Positions 33,797-42,001 of a DNA stretch of 47,502 nt are shown one piece after another; position 1 is the stretch's first letter; each line of letters starts with the position of its first letter. Both the position numbers and the translations under genes were made by a program. The stretch lies in NCBI RefSeq assembly GCF_028290495.1, contig NZ_JAQGJT010000134.1, positions 1-47,502 on the forward strand. Direction: 5' to 3'. Source of the stretch: Tardiphaga sp. GTDB lineage: Bacteria; Pseudomonadota; Alphaproteobacteria; Rhizobiales; Xanthobacteraceae. The notes beneath the pieces were generated by a model that ran no database searches, was not told where the DNA came from, and worked only from the letters and a program-made list of their open reading frames with translations.

Positions 33797-34900
33797 TCAG
33801 AGGCCGCGGTTGAGGATCAGGCCGCGCAGCGCGACGTTTTCGGCATAGGGCCCGTCGATGTGGTCGATCGTCAGCGGATCCGAAGCCTTCATCGTCGTCG
33901 TCAACTTTTCGCCGTTCATCACTTCGCGGCACGACAGCTGGCCCTTCTTCAGCGGCACGGCAAGGAAGAAGTCGCGCTCGAAGCCTTCCTTTGAGAAGAC
34001 GTAGCCGGGCTCAAGGTCGCGGCGGGCGTAGACGCCGCGCACCAGGGCATCGAGGTACTCGATTTCCTTGCGGGAGATGGTGCGGCGCGACTCGCCGCGG
34101 CCGCCGCACATTTCCTTGGCCTTGCTGAACGCCTTGAACCAGGTGTCGCAATGCGCGGGCAGCGAGCAGTACGACGAGACGGCCACGCCTTCATGTTCGA
34201 TGTCGATGTGACGTTCCCAGCTGCGTGCACCCTTGCCGTAGGAGATCAGCATGGATGACGACCAATCGTGATACTCGTGCGTCGAATATCCGATGACATG
34301 GTTGGGATAGCGGCGCTTCAGGTAATCGATCTGATCGAGATCGAGTTCGCTGTCTTCGGAAGGGTACAATGAAACGCAGTGGTTGATTGCGAGCGGGATG
34401 TCGCGCTTATCAAAGAAGTGGACCAAGTCGTCGAGGTCCTTCTCGGAAGCGCCGCCGGACGAAGCGATGATGGGACGACGGGTCGATGCCGCTTTTTCGA
34501 GGAGTGCCCAATCGTTCATGTCGGAGCTGGCGATCTTGAGGATCGGCAGATCGAATTCAACGCAGAGATCGACCGACGATTCGTCGAATGGCGTCGCCAT
34601 CGGGATGCAGCCAACCTGACGAATTTCTTCGATCATGCGCGCGAAGTCGGATTTGCTGAGCTCGGTGTCTTCGGTCTTCTTGATGTAACGAAGATCCTGA
34701 TTACCCTTGAAATCCGGATGAACGAATTCAGCGACATCGCGAAACTGCAGTTTGATCGCAGCCTTGACGTTGTTGTAGCGAACGATGGTCCCGTGATCGC
34801 GGATGATCTTGAGGCCGCGATCGAGTTTGCCCCAGTGGTTGTTTGCAAGCTCGAGTACAAACAAATTTTCAAAAAGATCTTTGTCTTTCTGGCTGATCAT
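33797..34900 (-). CDS. NeuB-family PEP-condensing synthase (sialic-acid synthase-like)
   Basis: The 367-residue protein follows the NeuB plan: FVLELANNHWGK (residues 14-25), ILKIASSDMNDWALLEKA, PIIASSGGASEKDL, INHCVSLYPS, IGYSTHE and RSWERHIDIE, the last in place of the usual EKHFTLD. A C-terminal SAF-type domain follows (VYARRDLEPGYVF through LKKGQLSCREVMNGEKL). NeuB enzymes join PEP to an aldose to make nonulosonic acids. No CMP-sugar synthetase or other sialic-type genes appear in the window, and the neighbours make CDP-deoxysugars, so the acceptor may be unusual. The gene lies between rfbG (100 bp) and the yerE-like gene (215 bp) on one strand. Confidence 0.85.
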   Translation of the reverse strand: MISQKDKDLFENLFVLELANNHWGKLDRGLKIIRDHGTIVRYNNVKAAIKLQFRDVAEFVHPDFKGNQDLRYIKKTEDTELSKSDFARMIEEIRQVGCIPMATPFDESSVDLCVEFDLPILKIASSDMNDWALLEKAASTRRPIIASSGGASEKDLDDLVHFFDKRDIPLAINHCVSLYPSEDSELDLDQIDYLKRRYPNHVIGYSTHEYHDWSSSMLISYGKGARSWERHIDIEHEGVAVSSYCSLPAHCDTWFKAFSKAKEMCGGRGESRRTISRKEIEYLDALVRGVYARRDLEPGYVFSKEGFERDFFLAVPLKKGQLSCREVMNGEKLTTTMKASDPLTIDHIDGPYAENVALRGLILNRGL

Positions 34901-35000
34901 ACTGACGTCTCCAAAAATCTGTAAGGATATTGAGCGACCACCCGGGGGGCCTCGCTTTGATTTTTACCAATCCATCGCGCGCTGAGCGGCGAAAGTATTT

Positions 35001-36080
35001 CTAGCCGGCCGCAGTCTGGAAAATCTGGATTTGGCCGAGGGTCTTCGCATACATGTCGTCACCCTGTAAAGCGCATTTGTGCCAATCGGTTATCATATGC
35101 AATGCTTGATTCAGGCTCCATTTTGGCTGCCAATTCAGCAGCATGCGGGACTTGGAACAATCGAGTTTCAGGTAGTGCGCTTCGTGCGGTTGACCCTCTG
35201 CCGTATCGAGTTGCCAGGAGGCTCCATCGCCCCACATCGTGGTCAGTTGTTCAACGATCCACTGCACCGGACGGGCGTCTGATTCTGCCGGACCAAAATT
35301 CCATCCCTCTGCAAATGCCGGCCCGTGCGTGTGCAATTTTTCCGCCAGGGCGAGATAGCCGCTGAGCGGTTCCAGCACATGTTGCCAGGGACGAATGGCA
35401 TGCGGATTTCGGATCGCGACCGGTCGACCTGCTTCAATCGCGCGCATCATGTCCGGGATCAGTCGGTCCGCAGCCCAGTCGCCGCCGCCGATCACATTTC
35501 CCGCGCGTGCGCTGGCCAATGCGATTCCGTGGGTGGCGTAATTTTCCTCGTTAAAGAACGAGCGTCGATAGGCGGCGGTGACGAGTTCGGCGCAGCCCTT
35601 GCTGCTGCTGTAAGGATCGTGTCCGCCCATCGGCTCGCTCTCGCGATATCCCCAGAGCCATTCCTTGTTTTCGTAACATTTGTCGCTGGTCACATTGACG
35701 ACGGCGCGAATGCCGGGCGACTTGCGCACGGCTTCGAACAGATGCACGAGGCCCATGACGTTGGTGGCGTAGGTTTCTACCGGCTCGTGATAGGACAGCC
35801 GTACGATCGGCTGCGCAGCCATGTGAATGACGATTTCGGGGCGGGCGCTGACCAGCGCCTCCTGCAGCGTCCTGGCGTCGCGAATATCGCCGATGATCGA
35901 CGTCATTCCGTTCGCGACCTGAGCGACCTCGAACAAGCTCGGGTGGCTCGGCGGCGCCAGCGCGAAACCGGTGACGTTCGCGCCGAGATGCTTCAGCCAG
36001 ATCGAGAGCCAGCTGCCTTTGAATCCCGTATGACCGGTGAGGAAGACGCGCTTGCCTGCCCAGAACGACGGGGAAACCAT
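35001..36080 (-). CDS. rfbG: CDP-glucose 4,6-dehydratase
   Basis: The 359-residue extended SDR makes CDP-4-keto-6-deoxyglucose. It has FLTGHTGFKGSWLSIWL with the variant glycine motif typical of this enzyme (residues 16-22), AAQPIVRLSYHEP, NVTSDKCYENKEW (the RfbG hallmark) and YSSSK at 157-161, followed by ARAGNVIGGGDWA and RPWQHVLEPL. The ATG at 36080 is chosen because it overlaps the rfbF stop by one base (TGATG); the frame is open to 36233 inside rfbF. Together with rfbF and rfbH it defines the CDP-3,6-dideoxyhexose route. Confidence 0.96.
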   Translation of the reverse strand: MVSPSFWAGKRVFLTGHTGFKGSWLSIWLKHLGANVTGFALAPPSHPSLFEVAQVANGMTSIIGDIRDARTLQEALVSARPEIVIHMAAQPIVRLSYHEPVETYATNVMGLVHLFEAVRKSPGIRAVVNVTSDKCYENKEWLWGYRESEPMGGHDPYSSSKGCAELVTAAYRRSFFNEENYATHGIALASARAGNVIGGGDWAADRLIPDMMRAIEAGRPVAIRNPHAIRPWQHVLEPLSGYLALAEKLHTHGPAFAEGWNFGPAESDARPVQWIVEQLTTMWGDGASWQLDTAEGQPHEAHYLKLDCSKSRMLLNWQPKWSLNQALHMITDWHKCALQGDDMYAKTLGQIQIFQTAAG

Positions 36081-36844
36081 CACCAGACCTTCCAGGGGGC
36101 TTTGCCGGATTGCCACAGTTCTTCGAGGTGGCTCTTGTCGCGAAGCGTGTCCATCGGCTGCCAAAAGCCGGGGTGGAAGTGGGCTTGCAACTGTTTGGTT
36201 TGAGCGAGGCTTTCGAGCGGTGTGCGCTCCCACAAGGTTTCATCGCCTTCGATTAGGTCGAGCACCTTCGGTGACAGAACGAAGAAGCCGCCATTGATCC
36301 AGCCGCCGTCCCCGGTCGGTTTCTCCAGGAAGGAAGTGACGGCATGATCATTCAACTGCAATGCGCCAAAGCGCCCGGGCGGTTGCGTCGCCGTCATGGT
36401 CGCCAGCTTGCCGTGGCTGCGGTGGAAAGCGATCAGCTCGGTGATGTTGACCGATCCGACGCCGTCGCCATACGTCATGCAAAAGTCGCCGTCGATATAT
36501 TCACGGACTCGCTTGAGGCGTCCACCGGTCTGCGTGGCTTCCCCGGTATCGACAAGGGTGACACGCCAGGGTTCGGTCTTCTTCCGATGGACCTCCATGG
36601 TGTTGTTTTCCATGTCGATGGTCACGTCAGACATATGCAGGGAATAATTCGCGAAATATTCCTTGATCATATAGCCCTTGTAGCCGCAGCAGATCACGAA
36701 ATCGCGCAACCCATGCGCGAGGTATATTTTCATGATGTGCCAGAGCACGGGACGGCCACCGATCTCGATCATCGGCTTGGGGCGAAGAGCAGATTCCTCG
36801 GAAATGCGTGTTCCGAGGCCGCCAGCAAGAATTACGACCTTCAT
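36080..36844 (-). CDS. rfbF: Glucose-1-phosphate cytidylyltransferase
   Basis: The 254-residue nucleotidyltransferase makes CDP-glucose. It begins [18 protein letters not shown] and has [47 protein letters not shown] and [11 protein letters not shown], all close to RfbF/AscA of other bacteria as I remember them. The start at 36844 places the signature at the N-terminus; upstream codons to 36907 are open but unlike the family. It is the first gene of the minus-strand string, so the promoter should be in the gap to its right, where a perfect 16-bp palindrome lies. Confidence 0.96.
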   Translation of the reverse strand: MKVVILAGGLGTRISEESALRPKPMIEIGGRPVLWHIMKIYLAHGLRDFVICCGYKGYMIKEYFANYSLHMSDVTIDMENNTMEVHRKKTEPWRVTLVDTGEATQTGGRLKRVREYIDGDFCMTYGDGVGSVNITELIAFHRSHGKLATMTATQPPGRFGALQLNDHAVTSFLEKPTGDGGWINGGFFVLSPKVLDLIEGDETLWERTPLESLAQTKQLQAHFHPGFWQPMDTLRDKSHLEELWQSGKAPWKVW

Positions 36845-37239
36845 TTGAAACAATCTATCCAATGACCTGTCGCCTTTCTTAATCTGCCGATCACGCGACT
36901 GCAACAACTACTAGTAGTTGATGTGTCCGGGATCGGGGCAATTGCGGGGGCGGCGGTTTGCCAGTCAGCGGCTCACGGACGGTAATGCGTCAAACACCGT
37001 ATATAGGATAGTGATCCTTAAAAATGACCGGCTTAGGTTCCGATCATACGGCGGCACGGCGGCGTGGCCGGCCGTATTGGCATTCGTGGTCGAACCTGAT
37101 GCAGGGACTTATGTGGCTTGGCAAGAAACGCCTGTTTTCAAGGCACCGTCTGATATAGAAATTTCTCGCCGGGCCTTGTTTGAAGATGTGAAGATCGCAT
37201 CGGCGGACGAACACGGTTTTCAACAGGAATGAGCAGCTT
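36845..37239. other. Intergenic region between divergent rfbF and HAD gene
   Basis: This 395-bp gap has the 16-bp palindrome at 36905-36920 and then sequence of lower GC around 36990-37050. Open frames here (for example 36918-37232 on the plus strand and a 44-codon frame beginning near 37026) look non-genic: no ribosome-binding site and no family resemblance. Promoters for both directions are expected but no clean hexamer pair was found. Confidence 0.5.
36905..36920. promoter_or_regulatory. Perfect 16-bp palindrome upstream of rfbF (operator candidate)
   Basis: CAACTACTAGTAGTTG is its own reverse complement over all 16 bases. It lies 61 bp upstream of the rfbF start codon, in a divergent promoter region. 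Spacerless palindromes of this size are typical binding sites of dimeric regulators. No regulator gene is visible in the window. Confidence 0.5.
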
Positions 37240-37914
37240 ATGCCGGCCGAGCAGAAGTCCGAGACAGACGTCGTATTCTTCGATCTCGACGGAACATTGA
37301 CTGATCCCAAAGTGGGTATCACGCGCTCGATCCAATCCGCGCTCGAACATTTTGACGTTCCGATCCCTTCGGCGGACGATTTGACCTGGTGTATCGGGCC
37401 GCCGTTGCATGCCAGCTTTCTCTCCATACTGGGTAGCGAGAGCCGCGCAGCGCGTGCTGTCGAATTGTATCGCGAGCGCTATTCGGATGTAGGGTTGTTC
37501 GAGAACGTGCCCTATGAGGGGGTCGTGGAAATGCTCGCAGAAATCGTGGGATCGCAGCGGCGTCTATTTGTGGCGACCAGCAAGCCGTGGCCATTTGCCG
37601 ATCGAATTATCGAACGCTTTGGCCTGCGCGATTACTTTGGGCGCGTGTTTGGCGCGGAGCTTGACGGAACCCGTTCCGACAAGGGGGAACTTCTCCGTTA
37701 TGCCTTGAAGGAGACATCCGTCGATCCGACAACAGCGGTCATGATCGGCGATCGCAAGCATGATATCATTGGTGCGGCAAAGAATGGCATGGCGGCGGTC
37801 GGGGTGCTCTACGGATATGGCAGCCGTGAGGAACTGTCGGAGGCCGGTGCGACGCGCCTTTGCAAGTCACCAAAAGATATCGCTGATTTGATTACTCAGC
37901 GTGAGGCCGCCTGA
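37240..37914 (+). CDS. HAD-superfamily phosphatase
   Basis: The 224-residue protein has the HAD motif I FFDLDGTLTD (nucleophile Asp15, acid/base Asp17), a cap region of mostly helices, LFVATSKPW (motif II Thr/Ser), a Lys in the motif III region and VMIGDRKHDIIGAAKNG (motif IV acidic pair). It is of the Gph/phosphoglycolate-phosphatase-like subgroup with the helical C1 cap. The substrate cannot be read. In this setting a sugar phosphate is likely, and NeuB-type pathways that start from a phosphorylated sugar need a phosphatase; this link is an inference. Confidence 0.82.
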   Translation: MPAEQKSETDVVFFDLDGTLTDPKVGITRSIQSALEHFDVPIPSADDLTWCIGPPLHASFLSILGSESRAARAVELYRERYSDVGLFENVPYEGVVEMLAEIVGSQRRLFVATSKPWPFADRIIERFGLRDYFGRVFGAELDGTRSDKGELLRYALKETSVDPTTAVMIGDRKHDIIGAAKNGMAAVGVLYGYGSREELSEAGATRLCKSPKDIADLITQREAA

Positions 37915-38021
37915 CGGCTTCCCTCAAATGCACTCTGCTCGATACGTTGTCGATGATGAAAACTGCGCTTTGCTGGTAACGGTGAACGCCGATTGTGCGC
38001 GAAAGAGTCCAGGGCGTCGTG

Positions 38022-39182
38022 ATGAATAATACAGGCAATCCACCGCAAGATGATGCTGCGCGCGAGCATGATGTCGTCCACGCGCTGAAATCCAGGCTCA
38101 TTACCCACGCCCTCCCGCTGTGGTCTACCGAAGGCTGGGATTCGGCGACGGGTGGATTTATAGAGCGGCTCGACCGCGAGGGCCGCGCCGATCGGGCGGC
38201 GCCACGCCGCATCCGGGTCCAGGCCCGGCAGATCTATTGTTACGCCAAGGCCGCACACCTCGGCTGGTATCCTGAAGGCGGGGAGATTGCCCGCAAGGGG
38301 CTCGATTATCTGCTGGCCAAGGCCAGGAGCCCGGACGGTAGGCCTGGCTTCGTGCACCTGCTGGCGCCCGATGGCACAGTGTTGAGCCCGCTGCGCGACA
38401 CCTACGACCACGCCTTCGTGCTGCTGGCGCTCGCCGCCTTGTATCAACTCGACAAGGACGCGCAGGTCCGCGCCGAGATCGATTCGCTGATGGCGTTTTT
38501 CGATAGCGAATTGCGTTCCCCGGATGGCGGCTACGCGGAGGGCGTGCCGGCCTCGATGCCGCGCCGGCAGAATCCGCAGATGCATGTGTTCGAGGCCCTG
38601 ATCGCCTGTTTCGATGCGACCCACGACCTGGGGTTTCAGGCCCGCGCCGGCGATCTGTTCGGGCTGTTCATTGCGAGCCTCTATGACGGCAAGAAGCAGG
38701 TGCTTGGCGAATATTTCGAGCAGGACTGGTCGCGGATCGAACCGGTCTGCGTCGAGCCCGGCCATCAGGCGGAATGGGTCTGGCTGCTGAAGGGATTTGA
38801 GCGCATCACCGGCTGCCCGACGGCGCGTCATCGCGGTGAGTTGCTGGCGTCGGCGCTGCGTTATCGCGATCCTCTCACCGGCTGTCTGGTCGATGAGGGC
38901 GATGCTGCGGGCCGTATCCACAAGTCGTCACGCCGGTGCTGGCCGCAGACCGAGATCGCCAAGGCGTGGATCGCGCAGGCCGAGTCCGGCGAGGCCGGGG
39001 CCGCGGAAGAGGCCCGCAAGGCGCTGGTGCGATTGCAGACGCATTACCTGTCGCACCCGGTGAAGGGCGGCTGGTACGACCAGTTCGACGCGGACGGCCG
39101 CTCGCTGGTCGATACGATTCCGGCGTCGTCATTCTATCATGTGCTGTGCGCGGTCGCCGAGGCCGAGCGGGTGCTTGGCTGA
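38022..39182 (+). CDS. AGE-family epimerase/isomerase (N-acylglucosamine 2-epimerase-like)
   Basis: The 386-residue protein is an (alpha/alpha)-barrel enzyme by pattern: repeated helix pairs with YDHAFVLLALAALY, QNPQMHVFEALIACF, VEPGHQAEWVWLL and RRCWPQTEIAKAW, containing the conserved His residues of the AGE/mannose-isomerase family. Members interconvert GlcNAc and ManNAc, or mannose and fructose or glucose. It could supply the acceptor for the NeuB-like enzyme, or do unrelated mannose chemistry. The ATG at 38022 is preferred over a GTG at 37995 because AGGG lies upstream. It follows the HAD gene by 107 bp, and its stop is 6 bp from the convergent GtrA gene. Confidence 0.85.
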   Translation: MNNTGNPPQDDAAREHDVVHALKSRLITHALPLWSTEGWDSATGGFIERLDREGRADRAAPRRIRVQARQIYCYAKAAHLGWYPEGGEIARKGLDYLLAKARSPDGRPGFVHLLAPDGTVLSPLRDTYDHAFVLLALAALYQLDKDAQVRAEIDSLMAFFDSELRSPDGGYAEGVPASMPRRQNPQMHVFEALIACFDATHDLGFQARAGDLFGLFIASLYDGKKQVLGEYFEQDWSRIEPVCVEPGHQAEWVWLLKGFERITGCPTARHRGELLASALRYRDPLTGCLVDEGDAAGRIHKSSRRCWPQTEIAKAWIAQAESGEAGAAEEARKALVRLQTHYLSHPVKGGWYDQFDADGRSLVDTIPASSFYHVLCAVAEAERVLG

Positions 39183-39188
39183 TCCATC

Positions 39189-39644
39189 TCAGCCCGGGAG
39201 CAGGTCGTCCGGCGCCGGCGGTTTCTGCCGGAACACGACGAAATGCGACATCGTGAAGTTGACGATGAAGCCCGCCAGGATCGAGACCAGCTTGGCAAAG
39301 ATCACCGGCATGAAGTTCGACAGCACGACCAGCGTCGTGGTGGTGGCGACGACGCCGAGAACGCCGGATGCGACGAAGCTGAAATAATCCTTCCGCCGCA
39401 ACACGCGGCCGGATTCGGCGCGGAACGTGATCATGGAGTTCATCACGTAGGAACCGGACACCGCGATCAGCCATGCCAGCACGTTGGAAGGCACCAGCGG
39501 CAGCGCTAGCACCGTATAGGCGAAACTGAAGATCGCCAGATCGATGAGGGTGTTGCCGACGCCGATCACGCCGAAGCTGATCATTTTCGCGACCATCGGC
39601 CGCGCCAGCCAGGTGTCGATGATGGGTGGCAAAATCAATTTCAT
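39189..39644 (-). CDS. GtrA-like flippase (second copy)
   Basis: The 151-residue protein has four hydrophobic helices and the GtrA hallmarks ISFGVIGVGNTLIDLAIF, GSYVMNSMITFR and IVNFTMSHFVVFRQK. It is distinct in sequence from the GtrA at 27631, so it is not a recent duplicate. No GtrB gene is adjacent. Its partner could be the GT2 at 4463 or an enzyme outside the window. It is alone on its strand between the AGE gene and the acyl-CoA ligase operon and may mark the right border of the polysaccharide locus. Confidence 0.87.
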   Translation of the reverse strand: MKLILPPIIDTWLARPMVAKMISFGVIGVGNTLIDLAIFSFAYTVLALPLVPSNVLAWLIAVSGSYVMNSMITFRAESGRVLRRKDYFSFVASGVLGVVATTTTLVVLSNFMPVIFAKLVSILAGFIVNFTMSHFVVFRQKPPAPDDLLPG

Positions 39645-39778
39645 AGCGAGTGCCGTACTTTCGAGCAGGGCCGCTCCTTAGCAGGATCACCCGGGCGAGT
39701 CCGGCTTTTTCTGACCAGCGTGTTTTCGAGCGGCGTGATTTCGGTTCGCGTCAAGAAAACGCGTCGAAAACAAGAGGC

Positions 39779-41005
39779 TCAGGCGCCGCGTTCGTCGGCG
39801 ATCACCTTGCCGTCATTGGGCAGGCTGCCGGCGGCCACCAGTTCGACGGTTCCGCCGAGCTTGCTGACCGCGCGCAGGGTGGCCGCAACCGCGTCCTGCA
39901 ACCCTGCGTCGGCGCTGGCGGCCTCGGCCTTCAGAATCATCGCGTCGTTCTCACCGTCGCGCGAGACCACGAGGCGGAGTCGGCCGAGTTCCGGATGCCG
40001 CTGGCCGATTTCCGCCACCTGTTCCGGCCGCACGAACATGCCCTTGACCTTGGTGGCCTGGTCGGCGCGTCCCATCCAGCCCTTGATGCGCATGTTGCTG
40101 CGGCCGCAGGGGCTCTGGCCGGGCAGGGTGGCGGAGAGGTCGCCCAGCGCCAGCCTGATCCACGGGTGATGCGGATCCAGTGAAGTCACCACGATCTCGC
40201 CGACATCGCCCTCGGGCACCGGATCGCCGGTGCCGGGCCGGACGATTTCCACGATCAGGTCCTCGTTGACGATCAGCCCGTCGCGCGCGGCGCTCTCATA
40301 GGCGATGAAACCGAGATCGGCGGTGGCGAAGGCCTGATAGGCATCGACGCCACGCGATTTGATCTCGTCCTGCAGCGATTTCGGGAACGCGGCGCCCGAC
40401 ACCACCGCGCGCTTGATCGAGGACATGTCGCGTTTGGCGGCCTTGCCTGCGTCGAGCAGGATCTTCAGGAAATCCGGCGTGCCGGCATAGGCGACCGGGC
40501 GATAGGCCTCGATCAGCTCAAGCTGCTGCTCGACATTGCCGGGGCCGGCCGGGATGACCGCGCAGCCAAGCGCACGCGCCGCCGAGTCGAAGATGAAGCC
40601 GCCGGGCGTCAGGTGATAGCTGAAGGTGTTCAGCACCACGTCGCCGGCCTGCAATCCCGCCGCATGCAGCGCGCGCGCGCCGCGCCACGGATCGGGATGC
40701 TTCGCTTCCGGCTCGAAGATCGGGCCGGGCGAGGTGAACAGCCGGCCGAACGAGCCGGCGGGGCCGCTGACGAAGCCGCCGAACGGCGGCCTGGCCTTGT
40801 GCAACGCGGACAATTCGGATTTGCGCAGCAGCGGCAGCCTGGCCAGCGCCGCGCGGTTGATCACCGTGGCGGGGGTGATGCCCTTGAGGTGTTGCGCGTA
40901 GCCCGGCGCCGCCATCGCATGGCGCAGGATGTCCGGCAGCCGCGAGAACAGGTTGGCGTGGCGGTGCGACGGATCGGAGTTTTCCAGAGTGTCGAAATGG
41001 CGCAT
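39779..41005 (-). CDS. PaaK-like adenylate-forming CoA ligase
   Basis: The 408-residue protein belongs to the phenylacetate-CoA-ligase group of adenylate-forming enzymes: SELSALHKARPPFGGF, RLFTSPGP where the usual STGTTG-type loop is expected, AYAGTPDFLKILLDAGKAA, YQAFATADLGFIAYE, GEIVVTSL, LGDLSA and the C-terminal WMGRADQATKVKGMFVRPEQV. It would activate an aromatic or short carboxylic acid with ATP and CoA. The phosphate loop is not a standard Ser/Thr/Gly-rich one, so activity needs testing. It is the last gene of the Liv-type transporter operon, 45 bp after livF. Confidence 0.85.
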   Translation of the reverse strand: MRHFDTLENSDPSHRHANLFSRLPDILRHAMAAPGYAQHLKGITPATVINRAALARLPLLRKSELSALHKARPPFGGFVSGPAGSFGRLFTSPGPIFEPEAKHPDPWRGARALHAAGLQAGDVVLNTFSYHLTPGGFIFDSAARALGCAVIPAGPGNVEQQLELIEAYRPVAYAGTPDFLKILLDAGKAAKRDMSSIKRAVVSGAAFPKSLQDEIKSRGVDAYQAFATADLGFIAYESAARDGLIVNEDLIVEIVRPGTGDPVPEGDVGEIVVTSLDPHHPWIRLALGDLSATLPGQSPCGRSNMRIKGWMGRADQATKVKGMFVRPEQVAEIGQRHPELGRLRLVVSRDGENDAMILKAEAASADAGLQDAVAATLRAVSKLGGTVELVAAGSLPNDGKVIADERGA

Positions 41006-41050
41006 GTCAGTGTTCCCTGACTTGAGTTTGTCACGGCCGGTGAGATTATC

Positions 41051-41881
41051 CTACAGCCATCGCTTGCGCCGCTTGAAGCTCTTCAAATTCTTGAAACTCT
41101 TGCGCTGGTCCCCGGCGCCGCCGAGGTAGAACTCCTTGACGTCCTCATTGTCGCGCAACTCGTCGGCGGTTCCGTCGAGCACCACCTTGCCCTGTTCCAT
41201 GATGTAACCGTGGCTCGCCACCGACAAAGCCGCGCGCGCATTCTGCTCGACCAGCAGGATGGTGACGCCGAGGTCGCGGTTGATCTTCTGGATGATGGCG
41301 AACACTTCCTTCACCAGTAGCGGCGACAGGCCCATCGAGGGTTCGTCCATCAGGATCATCTTCGGTCGCGCCATCAGCGCGCGCCCGATCGCCAGCATCT
41401 GCTGCTCGCCGCCGGACAGATAGCCGGCTAGGCCGGTGCGCTCCTTCAGCCGCGGGAAATATTCGTAGACCATCTCGATGTCGCTGCCGATTTCCTTGTC
41501 GTGGCGCGTGAAGGCGCCGAGCCGCAGATTTTCCAGCGAGGTCATGTCGGAGACGATGCGGCGGCCCTCCATCACCTGGAAGATACCGCGCCGCACGATC
41601 TTGTCGGGATCGATGCCGTTGATACGCTCATCGTTGAAGATGATCTCGCCTCGCGTGACCTCGCCGTCTTCGGTTTTCAGCAGGCCGGAGATCGCCTTCA
41701 GCGTCGTCGACTTGCCGGCGCCATTGGCGCCGAGCAATGCCACGATCGCGCCCTTCGGCACCTCCATGCTCAAGCCGCGCAGCACCAGAATGACGTCGTC
41801 ATAGACGACCTCAATGTTGCGCACGGAGAGCAGCGGGGCTGTGGTCGCTGCCGGTGTCGATGTTTCGAGGACGTCAGTCAT
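41051..41881 (-). CDS. livF: Branched-chain amino acid-type ABC transporter ATP-binding protein (LivF)
   Basis: The 276-residue ATPase has Walker A GANGAGKST (residues 51-59), signature LSGGEQQMLAIGRAL, Walker B MILMDEPSMGLSP and the LivF-typical ILLVEQNARAAL. It would pair with LivG on the inner face of the membrane. The ATG at 41881 is chosen because upstream codons of the longer frame (to 41986) are translated from the palindromic repeat 41909-41990, a common source of wrong starts in these genomes. The basic C-terminal tail (KSFKNLKSFKRRKRW) is a variable extension. Confidence 0.95.
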   Translation of the reverse strand: MTDVLETSTPAATTAPLLSVRNIEVVYDDVILVLRGLSMEVPKGAIVALLGANGAGKSTTLKAISGLLKTEDGEVTRGEIIFNDERINGIDPDKIVRRGIFQVMEGRRIVSDMTSLENLRLGAFTRHDKEIGSDIEMVYEYFPRLKERTGLAGYLSGGEQQMLAIGRALMARPKMILMDEPSMGLSPLLVKEVFAIIQKINRDLGVTILLVEQNARAALSVASHGYIMEQGKVVLDGTADELRDNEDVKEFYLGGAGDQRKSFKNLKSFKRRKRWL

Positions 41882-41908
41882 GTCTTGCTCCGACAAAGTC
41901 CCAATCTC

Positions 41909-41990
41909 CGTCATGCCCGGCCTTGTGCCGGGTATCCACGTCTTGACGCACAGAAAGGCGTGGATGGCCGGGACAAGCCCGGCCATGACG
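41909..41990. repeat. Dispersed inverted-repeat element, copy 1
   Basis: About 82 bp with long imperfect arms: CGTCATGCCCGG...GTATCCACG pairs with CGTGGATGGCCGGG...CCATGACG around a short centre. It lies between the binding-protein gene and livF. In frame it reads MAGLVPAIHA on the minus strand. I recall this peptide from many spurious starts in Bradyrhizobium-group genomes. The transcript would form a strong hairpin between two operon genes. Confidence 0.88.
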
Positions 41991-42001
41991 GTGTGTGTGA
42001 A

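Noticed and set aside
36918..37232. 104-codon plus-strand frame in the rfbF/HAD gap
   Set aside because: No ribosome-binding site, no recognisable domain, and composition unlike the neighbouring genes.
33797..39182. Reading the NeuB-like, HAD and AGE genes as a classic sialic-acid pathway
   Set aside because: No CMP-sialate synthetase or sialyltransferase is seen, the NeuB motif is altered, and the neighbours are CDP-deoxysugar genes. The idea remains possible but is not supported well enough to name the genes neuB or nanE-like.
41882..41986. N-terminal extension of livF reading MAGLVPAIHA
   Set aside because: It is translated from the dispersed inverted repeat; the true start at 41881 gives a normal LivF N-terminus.
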